From a virus, in IMG/VR virus record IMGVR_UViG_3300025122_005335, positions 1-64,000 of that record: a stretch of DNA of 64,000 nucleotides. One strand, 5' to 3'. Of this stretch, positions 1-7,029 are shown in pieces. The notes beneath the pieces are model-generated. The model was given only the letters and a program-made list of their open reading frames with translations. It ran no database searches and had not been told where the DNA came from. Position numbers and translations under genes: made by a program. Each line of letters starts with the position of its first letter. The stretch's first letter is position 1.

Positions 1-123
1 TCTTGGACTATCCCCTTTTCCAGCAGACCTGTTAACAGGGGTAACATTTTTAGTTTTGGTTGTTGCTTTTTTGCTGGTAACCGCGGTTTTGTTGACTTTT
101 GAATAAGGAATCTTATCGCTCAT
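1..123 (-). CDS. Small basic protein, 5' end only
   Basis: The first 41 codons of a minus-strand gene run off the left edge of the window. The start ATG is at 123 and the visible protein is rich in Lys, Thr and Ser, low in complexity and without hydrophobic segments. A TATAAT box lies 8 nt upstream of the ATG and no Shine-Dalgarno sequence is visible. I do not recognise the family. A disordered, nucleic-acid-binding N-terminus is possible but is inference. Confidence 0.55.
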   Translation of the reverse strand, partial: MSDKIPYSKVNKTAVTSKKATTKTKNVTPVNRSAGKGDSPR

Positions 124-131
124 ATATTGTT

Positions 132-137
132 ATTATA
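132..137 (-). promoter_or_regulatory. Sigma70-like -10 box, 8 nt before the start
   Basis: TATAAT on the minus strand, 8 nt ahead of the ATG at 123. It is part of the genome-wide pattern of -10 boxes touching start codons. Confidence 0.35.
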
Positions 138-227
138 ATATTTTACCCCTAGAATCAAGTGAATACATATAACCCATTAAAAAATAAGAGAGAACTAAGG
201 AGAGAAGCCGCATTTACCTGTATTAAA

Positions 228-304
228 TGGTACTCCAGACTGGACTCGAACCAGTAACCCTCTGCTTAGAAGGCAGATGCTCTATCCAATTGAGCTACTG
301 GAGC
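228..304 (-). tRNA. tRNA-Arg (TCT)
   Basis: The minus strand folds as a full cloverleaf. The acceptor stem GCTCCAG pairs with CTGGAGT (one G-T pair), the anticodon loop is CTTCTAA with anticodon TCT, and the T loop is GGTTCGAGTCC. The 3' CCA is encoded. It reads AGA, a common Arg codon in AT-rich genomes, so it probably supplements host decoding. Confidence 0.95.
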
Positions 305-315
305 TTCATTTAAAA

Positions 316-401
316 TGGTACCGATGGAGGGACTTGAACCCACACTTCCTAACGGAAAAGAGATTTTAAGTCTCTCGTGTCTACCATTCCACCACATCGG
401 C
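316..401 (-). tRNA. tRNA-Leu (TAA)
   Basis: Minus-strand cloverleaf of class II type. The acceptor GCCGATG pairs with CATCGGT, the anticodon stem is GAGAC/TCTC with loop CTTAAAA and anticodon TAA, there is a variable arm, the T loop is GGTTCAAGTCC, and CCA is encoded. It lies 11 nt from the Arg tRNA. It reads TTA, expected to be the most used Leu codon here. Confidence 0.94.
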
Positions 402-406
402 AAATT

Positions 407-637
407 CTAATCGTTTTGATTTTCAAATATATCTGCTTCCCCTATCTCAATGAAGTATAAAAGTCTTAATATTTTTTCGTTTCCAAACTGATTAAACTCC
501 TCCAGGGGGGTTTCTTTGTTGAAATAACTATGCGGTGTAGTTAAAAATTTTTCTACATATTCATCATCGATTACTGAGCAACACTCATTTACCAAATTAG
601 TAAATTGTATAAGATTTTTTTCTTTAATTTTAAGCAT
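407..637 (-). CDS. Hypothetical acidic protein, 76 aa
   Basis: A small acidic protein of unknown family. Its ATG (637) lies inside the end of the upstream sugar kinase gene (8-bp overlap), so it is probably translationally coupled to it and is the last gene of the sugar-kinase/RmlA operon. No motif, signal peptide or membrane segment is visible. It ends just before the tRNA pair. Confidence 0.6.
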   Translation of the reverse strand: MLKIKEKNLIQFTNLVNECCSVIDDEYVEKFLTTPHSYFNKETPLEEFNQFGNEKILRLLYFIEIGEADIFENQND

Positions 638-1430
638 TGATTTTTTTAACTAAATCTTCTATACCTTCTTCATTGGTGCGTGAAAAACAAGCAACTACGC
701 CTCTTTTTTGTACAACCTGACTGGCCATATCATTAGCAAAAAATATTGATTCCATTATACAGCCGGTTTCAAGATAGTGAAACACTAAAGCAGCTAAAAA
801 AGAATCTCCAGCACCACATAAGTCAAACACTTCAACTTGGTCTACTAAATAAACTGCACCTTTCCATCTACACCCATCTTTACCAAGTGTAACAATAAGT
901 TTTTCTTCCCAATCTTTTTCGTTTATTTTACCTTTTAAATCATTATATTCAGGTTCATTTATTTTAATTATTTTTGCTTTTTTGCAAAAATCTCCTAATA
1001 CTTTTTTTGTATCAATGAAAACGTTAGGGTTTTTTTCGCAACAAAATTGAATTAGTTCTTCAGTAACAAACCCTTTACAATAATCTGATATAACAATTGC
1101 ATCCCACTCCCCCGGTTCAAAATCATAGTTTATTACTTCAGGACTAGATCCAAAAGGTTCCGCCTTATCCCCTTCATCTACTCTTAAAAATGTATGGTTG
1201 GTTTGTTCATCAACATATCTAATTTTTGTCATTTCAGTTTCATTGAACATACAGTCGGCATCTAAACCTAATGATTTAAAATTCCTAACTACATTCCCAG
1301 CCATACCACTATCAGTAATTGTTTTGGTAGGGGAAAAAACCGGGGCTGGTACGTCCGGACACAACCGGTTTACTTTCCCGTAAATAAAAACATCCGTACA
1401 ATTATCTCCTATTACTAAAACTCGTTTCAT
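630..1430 (-). CDS. PfkB-family sugar kinase, HldE kinase-domain-like
   Basis: 266 aa. The N-terminus (VLVIGDNCTDVFIYG) and the C-terminal signature DLCGAGDSFLAAL near residue 205 are those of PfkB/ribokinase-fold kinases. The Asp in GAGD is the expected catalytic base. The opening resembles the kinase domain of HldE/RfaE, which phosphorylates D-glycero-D-manno-heptose 7-phosphate at C1. The adenylyltransferase half of HldE is absent. The start overlaps the stop of RmlA (TAATG), so both are co-translated. A role in making an activated sugar is inferred; the actual substrate cannot be read from the sequence. Confidence 0.8.
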   Translation of the reverse strand: MKRVLVIGDNCTDVFIYGKVNRLCPDVPAPVFSPTKTITDSGMAGNVVRNFKSLGLDADCMFNETEMTKIRYVDEQTNHTFLRVDEGDKAEPFGSSPEVINYDFEPGEWDAIVISDYCKGFVTEELIQFCCEKNPNVFIDTKKVLGDFCKKAKIIKINEPEYNDLKGKINEKDWEEKLIVTLGKDGCRWKGAVYLVDQVEVFDLCGAGDSFLAALVFHYLETGCIMESIFFANDMASQVVQKRGVVACFSRTNEEGIEDLVKKINA

Positions 1431-2290
1431 TAAAAATAACTTTGTTTAATTTTTCGTTTATATGAACATTCAGGCATATCGTTAACAATTTTTTCAAATT
1501 GTGGTTGTGTTATATTTCCAGCTTTATAACTTTCATACTCAATACACCCAACCATGCAATTTGTTCTATCTTGTATTGATTTAATAAACATAGTAGCAGC
1601 GAACATTTCATCTGGGTCGCCAGTATCGAACCATGCATATTTACTCTCATGTTCATTAAACCACAAAGTGCCATCGTCCATGTAACTGAGATTTAAATCA
1701 GTTATTTCTAATTCGCCTCTGTCAGATTGTTTCAATGCTAGCGCTCTTTCTCCTGCAGTATTGTCATAAAAATAAATACCAGTTACTGCTAAATTAGAAT
1801 TTGTATGTTTGGGTTTTTCTTCTATAGATATAATTTCGCTAATTTTTGTCAGTTTATTTTCTTCAACACACACTACCCCATATAGATGAGGATCTTTGAC
1901 TTTATAACCTGTTATACATGCTCCATACTCTACCGGCCAAGGGGTCTTTTTTATACCTGTAAATAAGTTGTCTCCTAAAATTAAACAAACGTCATTATCG
2001 CCTTGCCATTCTTCTGCTATAATTAACGCTTCTGCTATACCAGCTGGTTTTTTTTGAATTCTAAATGTAAAATTAATACCCAGATATTCTTTACCCAATA
2101 AATCTAAAATATGATTATATGCTACCCCATTTGTTATAATCATAATTTCTTTAATTCCCAATTTTATTAGGGTTGAAAGAGGATAATAAATTGTAGGTTT
2201 GTCGTAAATTGGGAGAAGTTGTTTAGATACAACTTTTGTGCTTGGATAAACTCTTGTCCCTGAACCCCCAGCTAAAATTATACCTTTCAT
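1430..2290 (-). CDS. rmlA: Glucose-1-phosphate thymidylyltransferase RmlA
   Basis: 286 aa, the usual length for RmlA (RfbA). It makes dTDP-glucose from dTTP and glucose 1-phosphate. The N-terminus has the nucleotide-binding loop LAGGSGTR (residues 6-13), followed by SKQLLPIYDKPTIYYPLS, a near-perfect RmlA signature. LILGDNLF near residue 110 carries the metal-binding Asp. The next two steps are encoded far away at 27488-29439, so together the phage can make dTDP-L-rhamnose. The start overlaps the upstream 67-aa ORF (ATGA). Confidence 0.95.
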   Translation of the reverse strand: MKGIILAGGSGTRVYPSTKVVSKQLLPIYDKPTIYYPLSTLIKLGIKEIMIITNGVAYNHILDLLGKEYLGINFTFRIQKKPAGIAEALIIAEEWQGDNDVCLILGDNLFTGIKKTPWPVEYGACITGYKVKDPHLYGVVCVEENKLTKISEIISIEEKPKHTNSNLAVTGIYFYDNTAGERALALKQSDRGELEITDLNLSYMDDGTLWFNEHESKYAWFDTGDPDEMFAATMFIKSIQDRTNCMVGCIEYESYKAGNITQPQFEKIVNDMPECSYKRKIKQSYF

Positions 2291-2490
2291 TTTTCTTCTT
2301 CTGTTTCTTCTTTAGGTTCTTCTTTATCTCGAGCTTTAATTTTTTCTATGAGAAATTCAACCAATTGTAGTCGAGCTGCTTCTGAGGCAAAATTTATTTG
2401 TGGGTTGTTGTCGTTATATTCTTCTAATATCTTTATTAACGTAGAAGTTGTATCAAACCATTGAGCAAGTTCTTTATTGGTTATTGTCAT
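2287..2490 (-). CDS. Hypothetical protein, 67 aa, acidic tail
   Basis: Small helical-looking protein with a Lys/Glu-rich C-terminus. It is the first gene of the run 2490 to 407 and overlaps the RmlA start. A TATCAT box (2497-2502) lies 6 nt before the ATG. No family recognised. Confidence 0.6.
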   Translation of the reverse strand: MTITNKELAQWFDTTSTLIKILEEYNDNNPQINFASEAARLQLVEFLIEKIKARDKEEPKEETEEEK

Positions 2491-2513
2491 AAAACTATGA
2501 TATGGTTAAAGCC

Positions 2514-2596
2514 AAAAAAAACCATGCAGGCCCACCTATATAATAGCTACAAGTACCACCACATACATCGTAGCCCACCAAACAGCCTGCATGGTT
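2514..2596 (-). terminator. Large-loop hairpin with U tract
   Basis: A perfect 12-bp inverted repeat, AACCATGCAGGC (2520-2531) and GCCTGCATGGTT (2585-2596), encloses 53 nt. On the minus strand it is followed directly by eight T. It ends the glycosyltransferase operon read from the right. The loop is unusually long and may fold further (GCTAC/GTAGC). Confidence 0.6.
2536..2592 (-). CDS. Candidate hydrophobic micropeptide, 18 aa
   Basis: An 18-codon ORF on the minus strand reads MQAVWWATMYVVVLVAII and stops with TAG. It is almost wholly hydrophobic and long enough for one membrane helix. Its ATG lies in one arm of a 12-bp inverted repeat, and a GATAAATA late-box-like sequence sits 9 nt upstream, overlapping the stop of the glycosyltransferase gene. 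It may be chance reading of a terminator hairpin; no comparison was possible. Confidence 0.25.
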   Translation of the reverse strand: MQAVWWATMYVVVLVAII

Positions 2597-2600
2597 AAAG

Positions 2601-3296
2601 TTATTTATCACTGGACCAATTTTTACAATATCTTAAACTAGAAATTTTTTTCTTTTTATATGCAAGATCTTCCCATGTGTATCCGTATTTCCCATAATGC
2701 GTTAATTTTATAGTGCTATCTACATAAATTTCATACCCACATTGTTTCGCATATTTGCAAAAAGAAAAATCTTCTCCGAGATAATAATGTCTATCCCCTT
2801 CTTCCCACACGTTAGGTCTGAACCACGGATAGCTAGGGCAGTCAAAACTAGTATTACAAAGAGGTAGTTTTAATTCATCAACCATACGTGTGTATACGTC
2901 TCTTTTCGTGTATAAAAATCCAGTTGCTACACAATGTACTTCATACACACCCCCACCTTCTCCAAAAATAATTTCTTGGTCGTCGTATAAAGGATCAAAA
3001 GTCAATTCCGGGTGGCCTTTAAACGGGTAAACCCCTGCAATAATGTGTTTTTCACTATTTTGTAATTTTTTTATATCTTCTATTTCGAAATCCACATCAC
3101 CGTCTATCCATATTAATTCTTCAAAGTCTCTTTGATATATAGCGTCATAAGCCATTCTAGATCTACATTGATCAATAGCCGAATATCCGGGTGTTCGCCA
3201 CACTTCGTACCCCATTTTTTCTAATTCTCTGAGTTTGCAGTCAACATTAAAAACAATACCCCCATTACATGGTACTAATATTACTGTCTTACTCAT
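2601..3296 (-). CDS. GT-A type glycosyltransferase-like protein
   Basis: 231 aa from the ATG at 3296. That start is chosen because AAGGAAG precedes it by about 10 nt; an in-frame ATG at 3341 would add 15 residues and overlap the upstream gene. The motif LIWIDGDVDF near residue 85 has the DxD form of metal-dependent GT-A enzymes, and the protein begins with a Rossmann-like strand (VILVPCNGGI). It lies in a row of sugar-transfer genes (2601-4885). Donor and acceptor are unknown. Confidence 0.6.
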   Translation of the reverse strand: MSKTVILVPCNGGIVFNVDCKLRELEKMGYEVWRTPGYSAIDQCRSRMAYDAIYQRDFEELIWIDGDVDFEIEDIKKLQNSEKHIIAGVYPFKGHPELTFDPLYDDQEIIFGEGGGVYEVHCVATGFLYTKRDVYTRMVDELKLPLCNTSFDCPSYPWFRPNVWEEGDRHYYLGEDFSFCKYAKQCGYEIYVDSTIKLTHYGKYGYTWEDLAYKKKKISSLRYCKNWSSDK

Positions 3297-3321
3297 TGTC
3301 TTTTTACTTCCTTTTAGTATA

Positions 3322-4008
3322 TTATGTGGGTATAAGTTCATTTACGTAATGTTTATCATATAGGTAAAAAAATTTTTCTATTTGAATCGGGTGTTCGTAA
3401 TTAAGAAATTTGTTTGGGTTTATTTTAATGCCGCTTTTTTGCAAAATGTTTCCTATAGCGACATCTTCTATAGAGAATTTTTCGTACTTTTCTTTTCCTT
3501 TATAAGAAATTATAGTTTGTATTGATTTTTTACTAAAAATTACACACTCTCCTGAACAATACTGGTTTGGTAATTCACCTTGATATGCTTTTCTAATTTT
3601 ATAATTTTTTAAAGTACAAAATTTATTTCTAATTAACTCTTCATCGGTTATCAAAACCTTATTACCCACATAATCCCCGGAAATTTTGTGTTCTAAAAAG
3701 GTATCCACGTTATATAAAAATGTATCGTCATCTATTTTTAGAGCGTGAGTATAATCTTTGTTTATGATTTTTTTAAAAAAACCAAATAATTTTTTGTGTA
3801 CGTTGGAAATGTTGTCGGGTGTCTTAATATATACATCTGTATAAGATATCCCGTCTCTTTTACAGTGTACCATACGTGAAATGTTCCCACCATAGACGAA
3901 ATAAATATCCATGTTATCGGGAATATGTTTCAAATATGTATCTAAAGCTGCTAGTTTAAATCCTATATTATTTTCAAAGGTTAATATTGCTAAAGCGTAT
4001 TTCGTCAT
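3322..4008 (-). CDS. GT31-like (galactosyltransferase-type) glycosyltransferase
   Basis: 228 aa. ALKIDDDTFLYN near residue 90 is a DDD metal-binding motif. CSGECVIFSKKSI and the later IEDVAIGNIL correspond to the G-x-gY and EDV-x-xG blocks of beta-1,3-galactosyltransferases (GT31). The start lies 35 bp inside the upstream gene, so the three transferases 4885 to 2601 are one transcription unit. The call rests on motifs only; the sugar is unknown. Confidence 0.6.
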   Translation of the reverse strand: MTKYALAILTFENNIGFKLAALDTYLKHIPDNMDIYFVYGGNISRMVHCKRDGISYTDVYIKTPDNISNVHKKLFGFFKKIINKDYTHALKIDDDTFLYNVDTFLEHKISGDYVGNKVLITDEELIRNKFCTLKNYKIRKAYQGELPNQYCSGECVIFSKKSIQTIISYKGKEKYEKFSIEDVAIGNILQKSGIKINPNKFLNYEHPIQIEKFFYLYDKHYVNELIPT

Positions 4009-4885
4009 AGTTAATTTTGTTTTTTAAAAGGTCATATATGCTGCCTTTTTCTTTTGTTGGGTTGAAATTTGCAAACGTAAGTTTGGCAAAATTGAAATAG
4101 ACATTTAAAAATGTAAAAAGTTCTATTTCAGTAAAGATTCTATCATATTCGGATAAATAGTACTTTATTGCACCAATATACATTTGTTTTATTGAATGTG
4201 CCTTTCTTACAGTCAACCCTAACAAACCTGCAGATGCAGACCAATAGTCAATTTTTGTATCCCAAAATTTTTCAATGAATAATTCTGGTTCTATTCCAAC
4301 ATAAGGTAAACCTATCATAAAATTATTGGTTTTTTCGAATAATTTAAAAATATTTTTTCCTAAAGTTGGGTTAAAAATATCATTTTCGTTTTTAGGGTAG
4401 TAGTTATCCCAATTTTGTACTTTTATATCATGCCAAGTACCACCACACTCTTCGGGAATATAAGATTCGTTACTTAACCCGGCATCCATCCAGACAACTC
4501 TTTCGTATTTTAAACTAATAGCATCTAAAATATAAAATAGCTTTGCTGTTGTAAGCATAGGACTCCAACAGTAAACACCAGTTGGGTTTTTATCTATTAT
4601 TTTCTTACTATATTCAAATATTTCGTCGTAAAAGGGGTTAATATCTTTTGAAGTTTTATTAATAAATGTTGGTAAAGACTGTACTTTGTCTTTCAAAGCA
4701 TTAGTTATATCTTCTTCTACAGATTTGTTACAATAAATTAAAAGTTCTTTATCTAAATTTAAAAGACTTTTTATACCAGTAAAATAATGTTCCGGTATAA
4801 AATTTCTTGTTAATTTTGTGTCCTGACCTTCTGGTTGATAATTTTCAACCAATTCGACCGCGGTAACAATACAGTCTTTTAACAT
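3974..4885 (-). CDS. HtrL/YibB-like putative glycosyltransferase, copy 1
   Basis: 303 aa. The block ERVVWMDAGLSN near residue 140 is the hallmark of the HtrL_YibB/WlaTC family, whose studied members act in surface glycan synthesis. The conserved Asp would take the place of the DxD motif. A second family member lies at 52907-53914 with the matching block DNFVWVDSGCTHWG. A TACAAT box lies 6 nt before the ATG. It is the first gene of the three-transferase operon. Confidence 0.6.
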   Translation of the reverse strand: MLKDCIVTAVELVENYQPEGQDTKLTRNFIPEHYFTGIKSLLNLDKELLIYCNKSVEEDITNALKDKVQSLPTFINKTSKDINPFYDEIFEYSKKIIDKNPTGVYCWSPMLTTAKLFYILDAISLKYERVVWMDAGLSNESYIPEECGGTWHDIKVQNWDNYYPKNENDIFNPTLGKNIFKLFEKTNNFMIGLPYVGIEPELFIEKFWDTKIDYWSASAGLLGLTVRKAHSIKQMYIGAIKYYLSEYDRIFTEIELFTFLNVYFNFAKLTFANFNPTKEKGSIYDLLKNKINYDEIRFSNINL

Positions 4886-4910
4886 GAAAATATTGTAATA
4901 TATAATCTGT

Positions 4911-4945
4911 AAAAATCAAGGAAAAGGCGGCCCGTAGGCCGCCTT
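4911..4945 (-). terminator. Rho-independent terminator after hsp20
   Basis: Stem AAGGCGGCC/GGCCGCCTT (4924-4932 and 4937-4945) with loop CGTA, followed on the minus strand by a T-rich tail. It separates hsp20 from the glycosyltransferase operon. Confidence 0.85.
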
Positions 4946-4959
4946 GATAAACCTGATTA

Positions 4960-5379
4960 TTAGTCGACTTTAACGTCTATAACTTTATGTTCCTTCTCTT
5001 CTATTCGAGGAGCAGTTATAGCTAAGACACCATCGGAAAGTTTTGAAACGAATTTGTCTACATCAAAATCCGAAGGGTCCAATCGGAATGACCTTGTATA
5101 TGTTTCTTCTTTTGAACCAGTTTTAGAAGTAATGGTACGCTTAGCTTCAACATATGCAACGTTTGTATCCTCATTGTATGTAACCTTAAGGTCTTTTTTC
5201 TTCACACCCGGAAGATCAATCTCTACATGAAAGTTTTCTTTACTTTCATTGAAACGAATATTATCGTTAGAAAAAGATTCAGGTGTAAGAATGCGATCGA
5301 AATCATTAAAAATTTCGAATAATGGGCTGTACCGTCCCGCCCGTGGACTTGCTGTCAATTTAGTTAATAAGTTATTCAT
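4960..5379 (-). CDS. hsp20: Small heat shock protein Hsp20
   Basis: 139 aa with an alpha-crystallin domain at about residues 42-135. Family signatures are HVEIDLPGVKKKDLKVTYNE and, near the C-terminus, KLSDGVLAITAPR (the G-x-L strand). Such ATP-independent chaperones are common in T4-like cyanophages and marine relatives, where a role in virion assembly has been suggested. It has its own promoters and terminator. A late box (ATTAAATA) lies 8 nt before the ATG and a perfect TATAAATA 95 nt upstream, giving a possible long G-rich leader. Confidence 0.92.
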   Translation of the reverse strand: MNNLLTKLTASPRAGRYSPLFEIFNDFDRILTPESFSNDNIRFNESKENFHVEIDLPGVKKKDLKVTYNEDTNVAYVEAKRTITSKTGSKEETYTRSFRLDPSDFDVDKFVSKLSDGVLAITAPRIEEKEHKVIDVKVD

Positions 5380-5387
5380 GACAACAA

Positions 5388-5395
5388 TATTTAAT
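5388..5395 (-). promoter_or_regulatory. Late promoter box, proximal, hsp20
   Basis: ATTAAATA on the minus strand, 8 nt before the hsp20 ATG. Confidence 0.5.
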
Positions 5396-5411
5396 CACAC
5401 ATCCTCGAGAA

Positions 5412-5446
5412 TTCAAGTGTTTTTCCCGCCAACCCACCTCCTTGAA
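5412..5446 (-). promoter_or_regulatory. G-rich leader element upstream of hsp20
   Basis: On the minus strand GGAGGTGGGTTGGCGGG (5441 to 5425) has five G runs, unusual in this AT-rich genome. It lies between the short complementary arms TTCAAG and CTTGAA. It also contains AAGGAGGT, a perfect Shine-Dalgarno sequence with no ATG at normal distance. It could form a two-layer G-quadruplex or a thermosensor-like structure; neither is shown. Confidence 0.4.
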
Positions 5447-5474
5447 CCTATTGATTTATATCTCCTTCAAAATC

Positions 5475-5482
5475 TATTTATA
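5475..5482 (-). promoter_or_regulatory. Late promoter box, distal, hsp20
   Basis: A perfect TATAAATA on the minus strand, overlapping the end of the GNAT gene. It would give hsp20 a leader of about 90 nt containing the G-rich element. Confidence 0.55.
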
Positions 5483-6047
5483 TAAAATCGTATTTTATAA
5501 ATGTCTTATCTTGTTCATCTAGAAGATTTTCCATTTTATACGATTTACAATGCTTAAGAGTAAAACCCATATCTCTAAAAAGCATAGGTTGTAATACATA
5601 AGCGTAGTTATGTTTATTGTAAGTTAAGCGCACTTGACCATGCTTGTTAATAAACCGGAAACCTAATTTTTTATAAAATGGAATAGCGTCTTTATCACAA
5701 TACATTCTTAAAAATCTTGCAGATGAAAAAGAGTGCCTCCAGGTATGTTCTAATAGATCTTTTGCATGACCTTGTTTTCTATAATCTGTACTAGTAAAAA
5801 GTCTTTTAATGTGAAGATTATCTCCTATTACGTTATACGCGCACCCAGCTACAACATCACCTTTACCAAGATCTGATATTTTCATAATTACGTAGGCTCC
5901 TCGTTCATAATCCCACCATTGATTTTTATCCCAATAATCTAAAATATCATTCTGACAGTAGTCTTTTTCCCACCCAGACATTCTTTGTATTAATTCATTA
6001 AAGACAGTTCTTGTAGAACATAAAACATATTGATGATCTTTATCCAT
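5478..6047 (-). CDS. GNAT-family N-acetyltransferase
   Basis: 189 aa from ATG 6047. A TTG at 6083 would extend it by 12 residues, but a TATAAT box lies 7 nt before the ATG, which favours 6047. The acetyl-CoA loop appears as STDYRKQGHAKDLLEH (the R/Q-x-x-G-x-A/G type), followed by FLRMYCDKDAIPFYKKLGFRF, the final GNAT strand-helix block. The substrate is unknown. It sits between a GT4-type glycosyltransferase and hsp20. Confidence 0.75.
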   Translation of the reverse strand: MDKDHQYVLCSTRTVFNELIQRMSGWEKDYCQNDILDYWDKNQWWDYERGAYVIMKISDLGKGDVVAGCAYNVIGDNLHIKRLFTSTDYRKQGHAKDLLEHTWRHSFSSARFLRMYCDKDAIPFYKKLGFRFINKHGQVRLTYNKHNYAYVLQPMLFRDMGFTLKHCKSYKMENLLDEQDKTFIKYDFI

Positions 6048-6054
6048 TCCGGTT

Positions 6055-6060
6055 ATTATA
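6055..6060 (-). promoter_or_regulatory. TATAAT box, 7 nt before the GNAT start
   Basis: Minus-strand TATAAT inside the upstream gene, close to the ATG at 6047. Confidence 0.35.
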
Positions 6061-6072
6061 AGATAAATCCGT

Positions 6073-7029
6073 TTATAGGTCAAGTAAAAAATTTTTAAAT
6101 GCTGCTCTTCTTTTTTTGTTAATGTGTAGGCAGTATTCGCGTTTTTTCATATCTATCTTGTCTTTTTTATGTTCTTGGATTTTTTCTTTTAATTCCTCTT
6201 CGTCAATAATAAATCCTTTTCTTAGAGGCCAAATGCCGCGCGCGGCTTCATGAAAATAATTAAATCTGTCGTCAAAGTCTACTTCTTTTACGTTTATAAA
6301 ATTTACCATATCAGGATCGATTAATTCTTCCCACATAGGGATTTTAGAGCATAGAATACTTTTTCCACAACTTAAAGATTCATACATATAGTGCCCGTGA
6401 CCTTCGTATAAAGAAGGGCATAAATGTAAATTATATGAATTTAGTATTTCATTAAGGTCCTCATCGCTAACATAATAATTAATATAATTGCATTTGGTCA
6501 AATGTGAAAATCTATTTGTACTATCAAGTACTGTAATATTTGGATTATCTATCAACATTTCTGTTCCTTTTTGAATTGAACAACCAGCAAAATGAAGTGT
6601 TTGGTTTTTTATTTTAGCTGGTCTATATCTGTCAATAGACCAAAAGGGTAAGACTATTACATTTTTAAGGTAAGGTGATAATAATTTTTTAGAATATTTC
6701 GATTTAACAATAACATAGTCATAGTAATTTTTACATTCTTTTAGATCTTCTAAATCGTTTTTACTTAACCATTCTTCATTTAGAATTAATATTTTCTTTT
6801 TTATATTGTCTGGTTTACCATGGACATTATTAAAAATACCTAAGTCTATAGATTCAGGTTGTTTAAAATCATATAAAAATCGCCCATTTTCATATTTTTT
6901 TTCATTAGTGTTTTGGCAATCTTGCATAATAACATCATATTGTTCTTTTATACAGTCAAATAGCAATTCACCATCTTTTGCATCCCCTGATCCGTTATGG
7001 TAGTAAAAGATTTTAGCTAATTTCTTCAC
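6073..7029 (-). CDS. GT4-like (GT-B fold) glycosyltransferase
   Basis: 318 aa, GTG start overlapping the ribonucleotide reductase stop (TAGTG). The C-terminal half shows the donor-binding block LHLCPSLYEGHGHYMYESLS, matching the E-x7-E motif of group 1 transferases, followed by CGKSILCSKIPMWEEL. HFAGCSIQKG begins the C-terminal Rossmann domain. It is shorter than typical GT4 enzymes because the N-terminal domain is compact. Donor and acceptor are unknown. Confidence 0.75.
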   Translation of the reverse strand: MKKLAKIFYYHNGSGDAKDGELLFDCIKEQYDVIMQDCQNTNEKKYENGRFLYDFKQPESIDLGIFNNVHGKPDNIKKKILILNEEWLSKNDLEDLKECKNYYDYVIVKSKYSKKLLSPYLKNVIVLPFWSIDRYRPAKIKNQTLHFAGCSIQKGTEMLIDNPNITVLDSTNRFSHLTKCNYINYYVSDEDLNEILNSYNLHLCPSLYEGHGHYMYESLSCGKSILCSKIPMWEELIDPDMVNFINVKEVDFDDRFNYFHEAARGIWPLRKGFIIDEEELKEKIQEHKKDKIDMKKREYCLHINKKRRAAFKNFLLDL

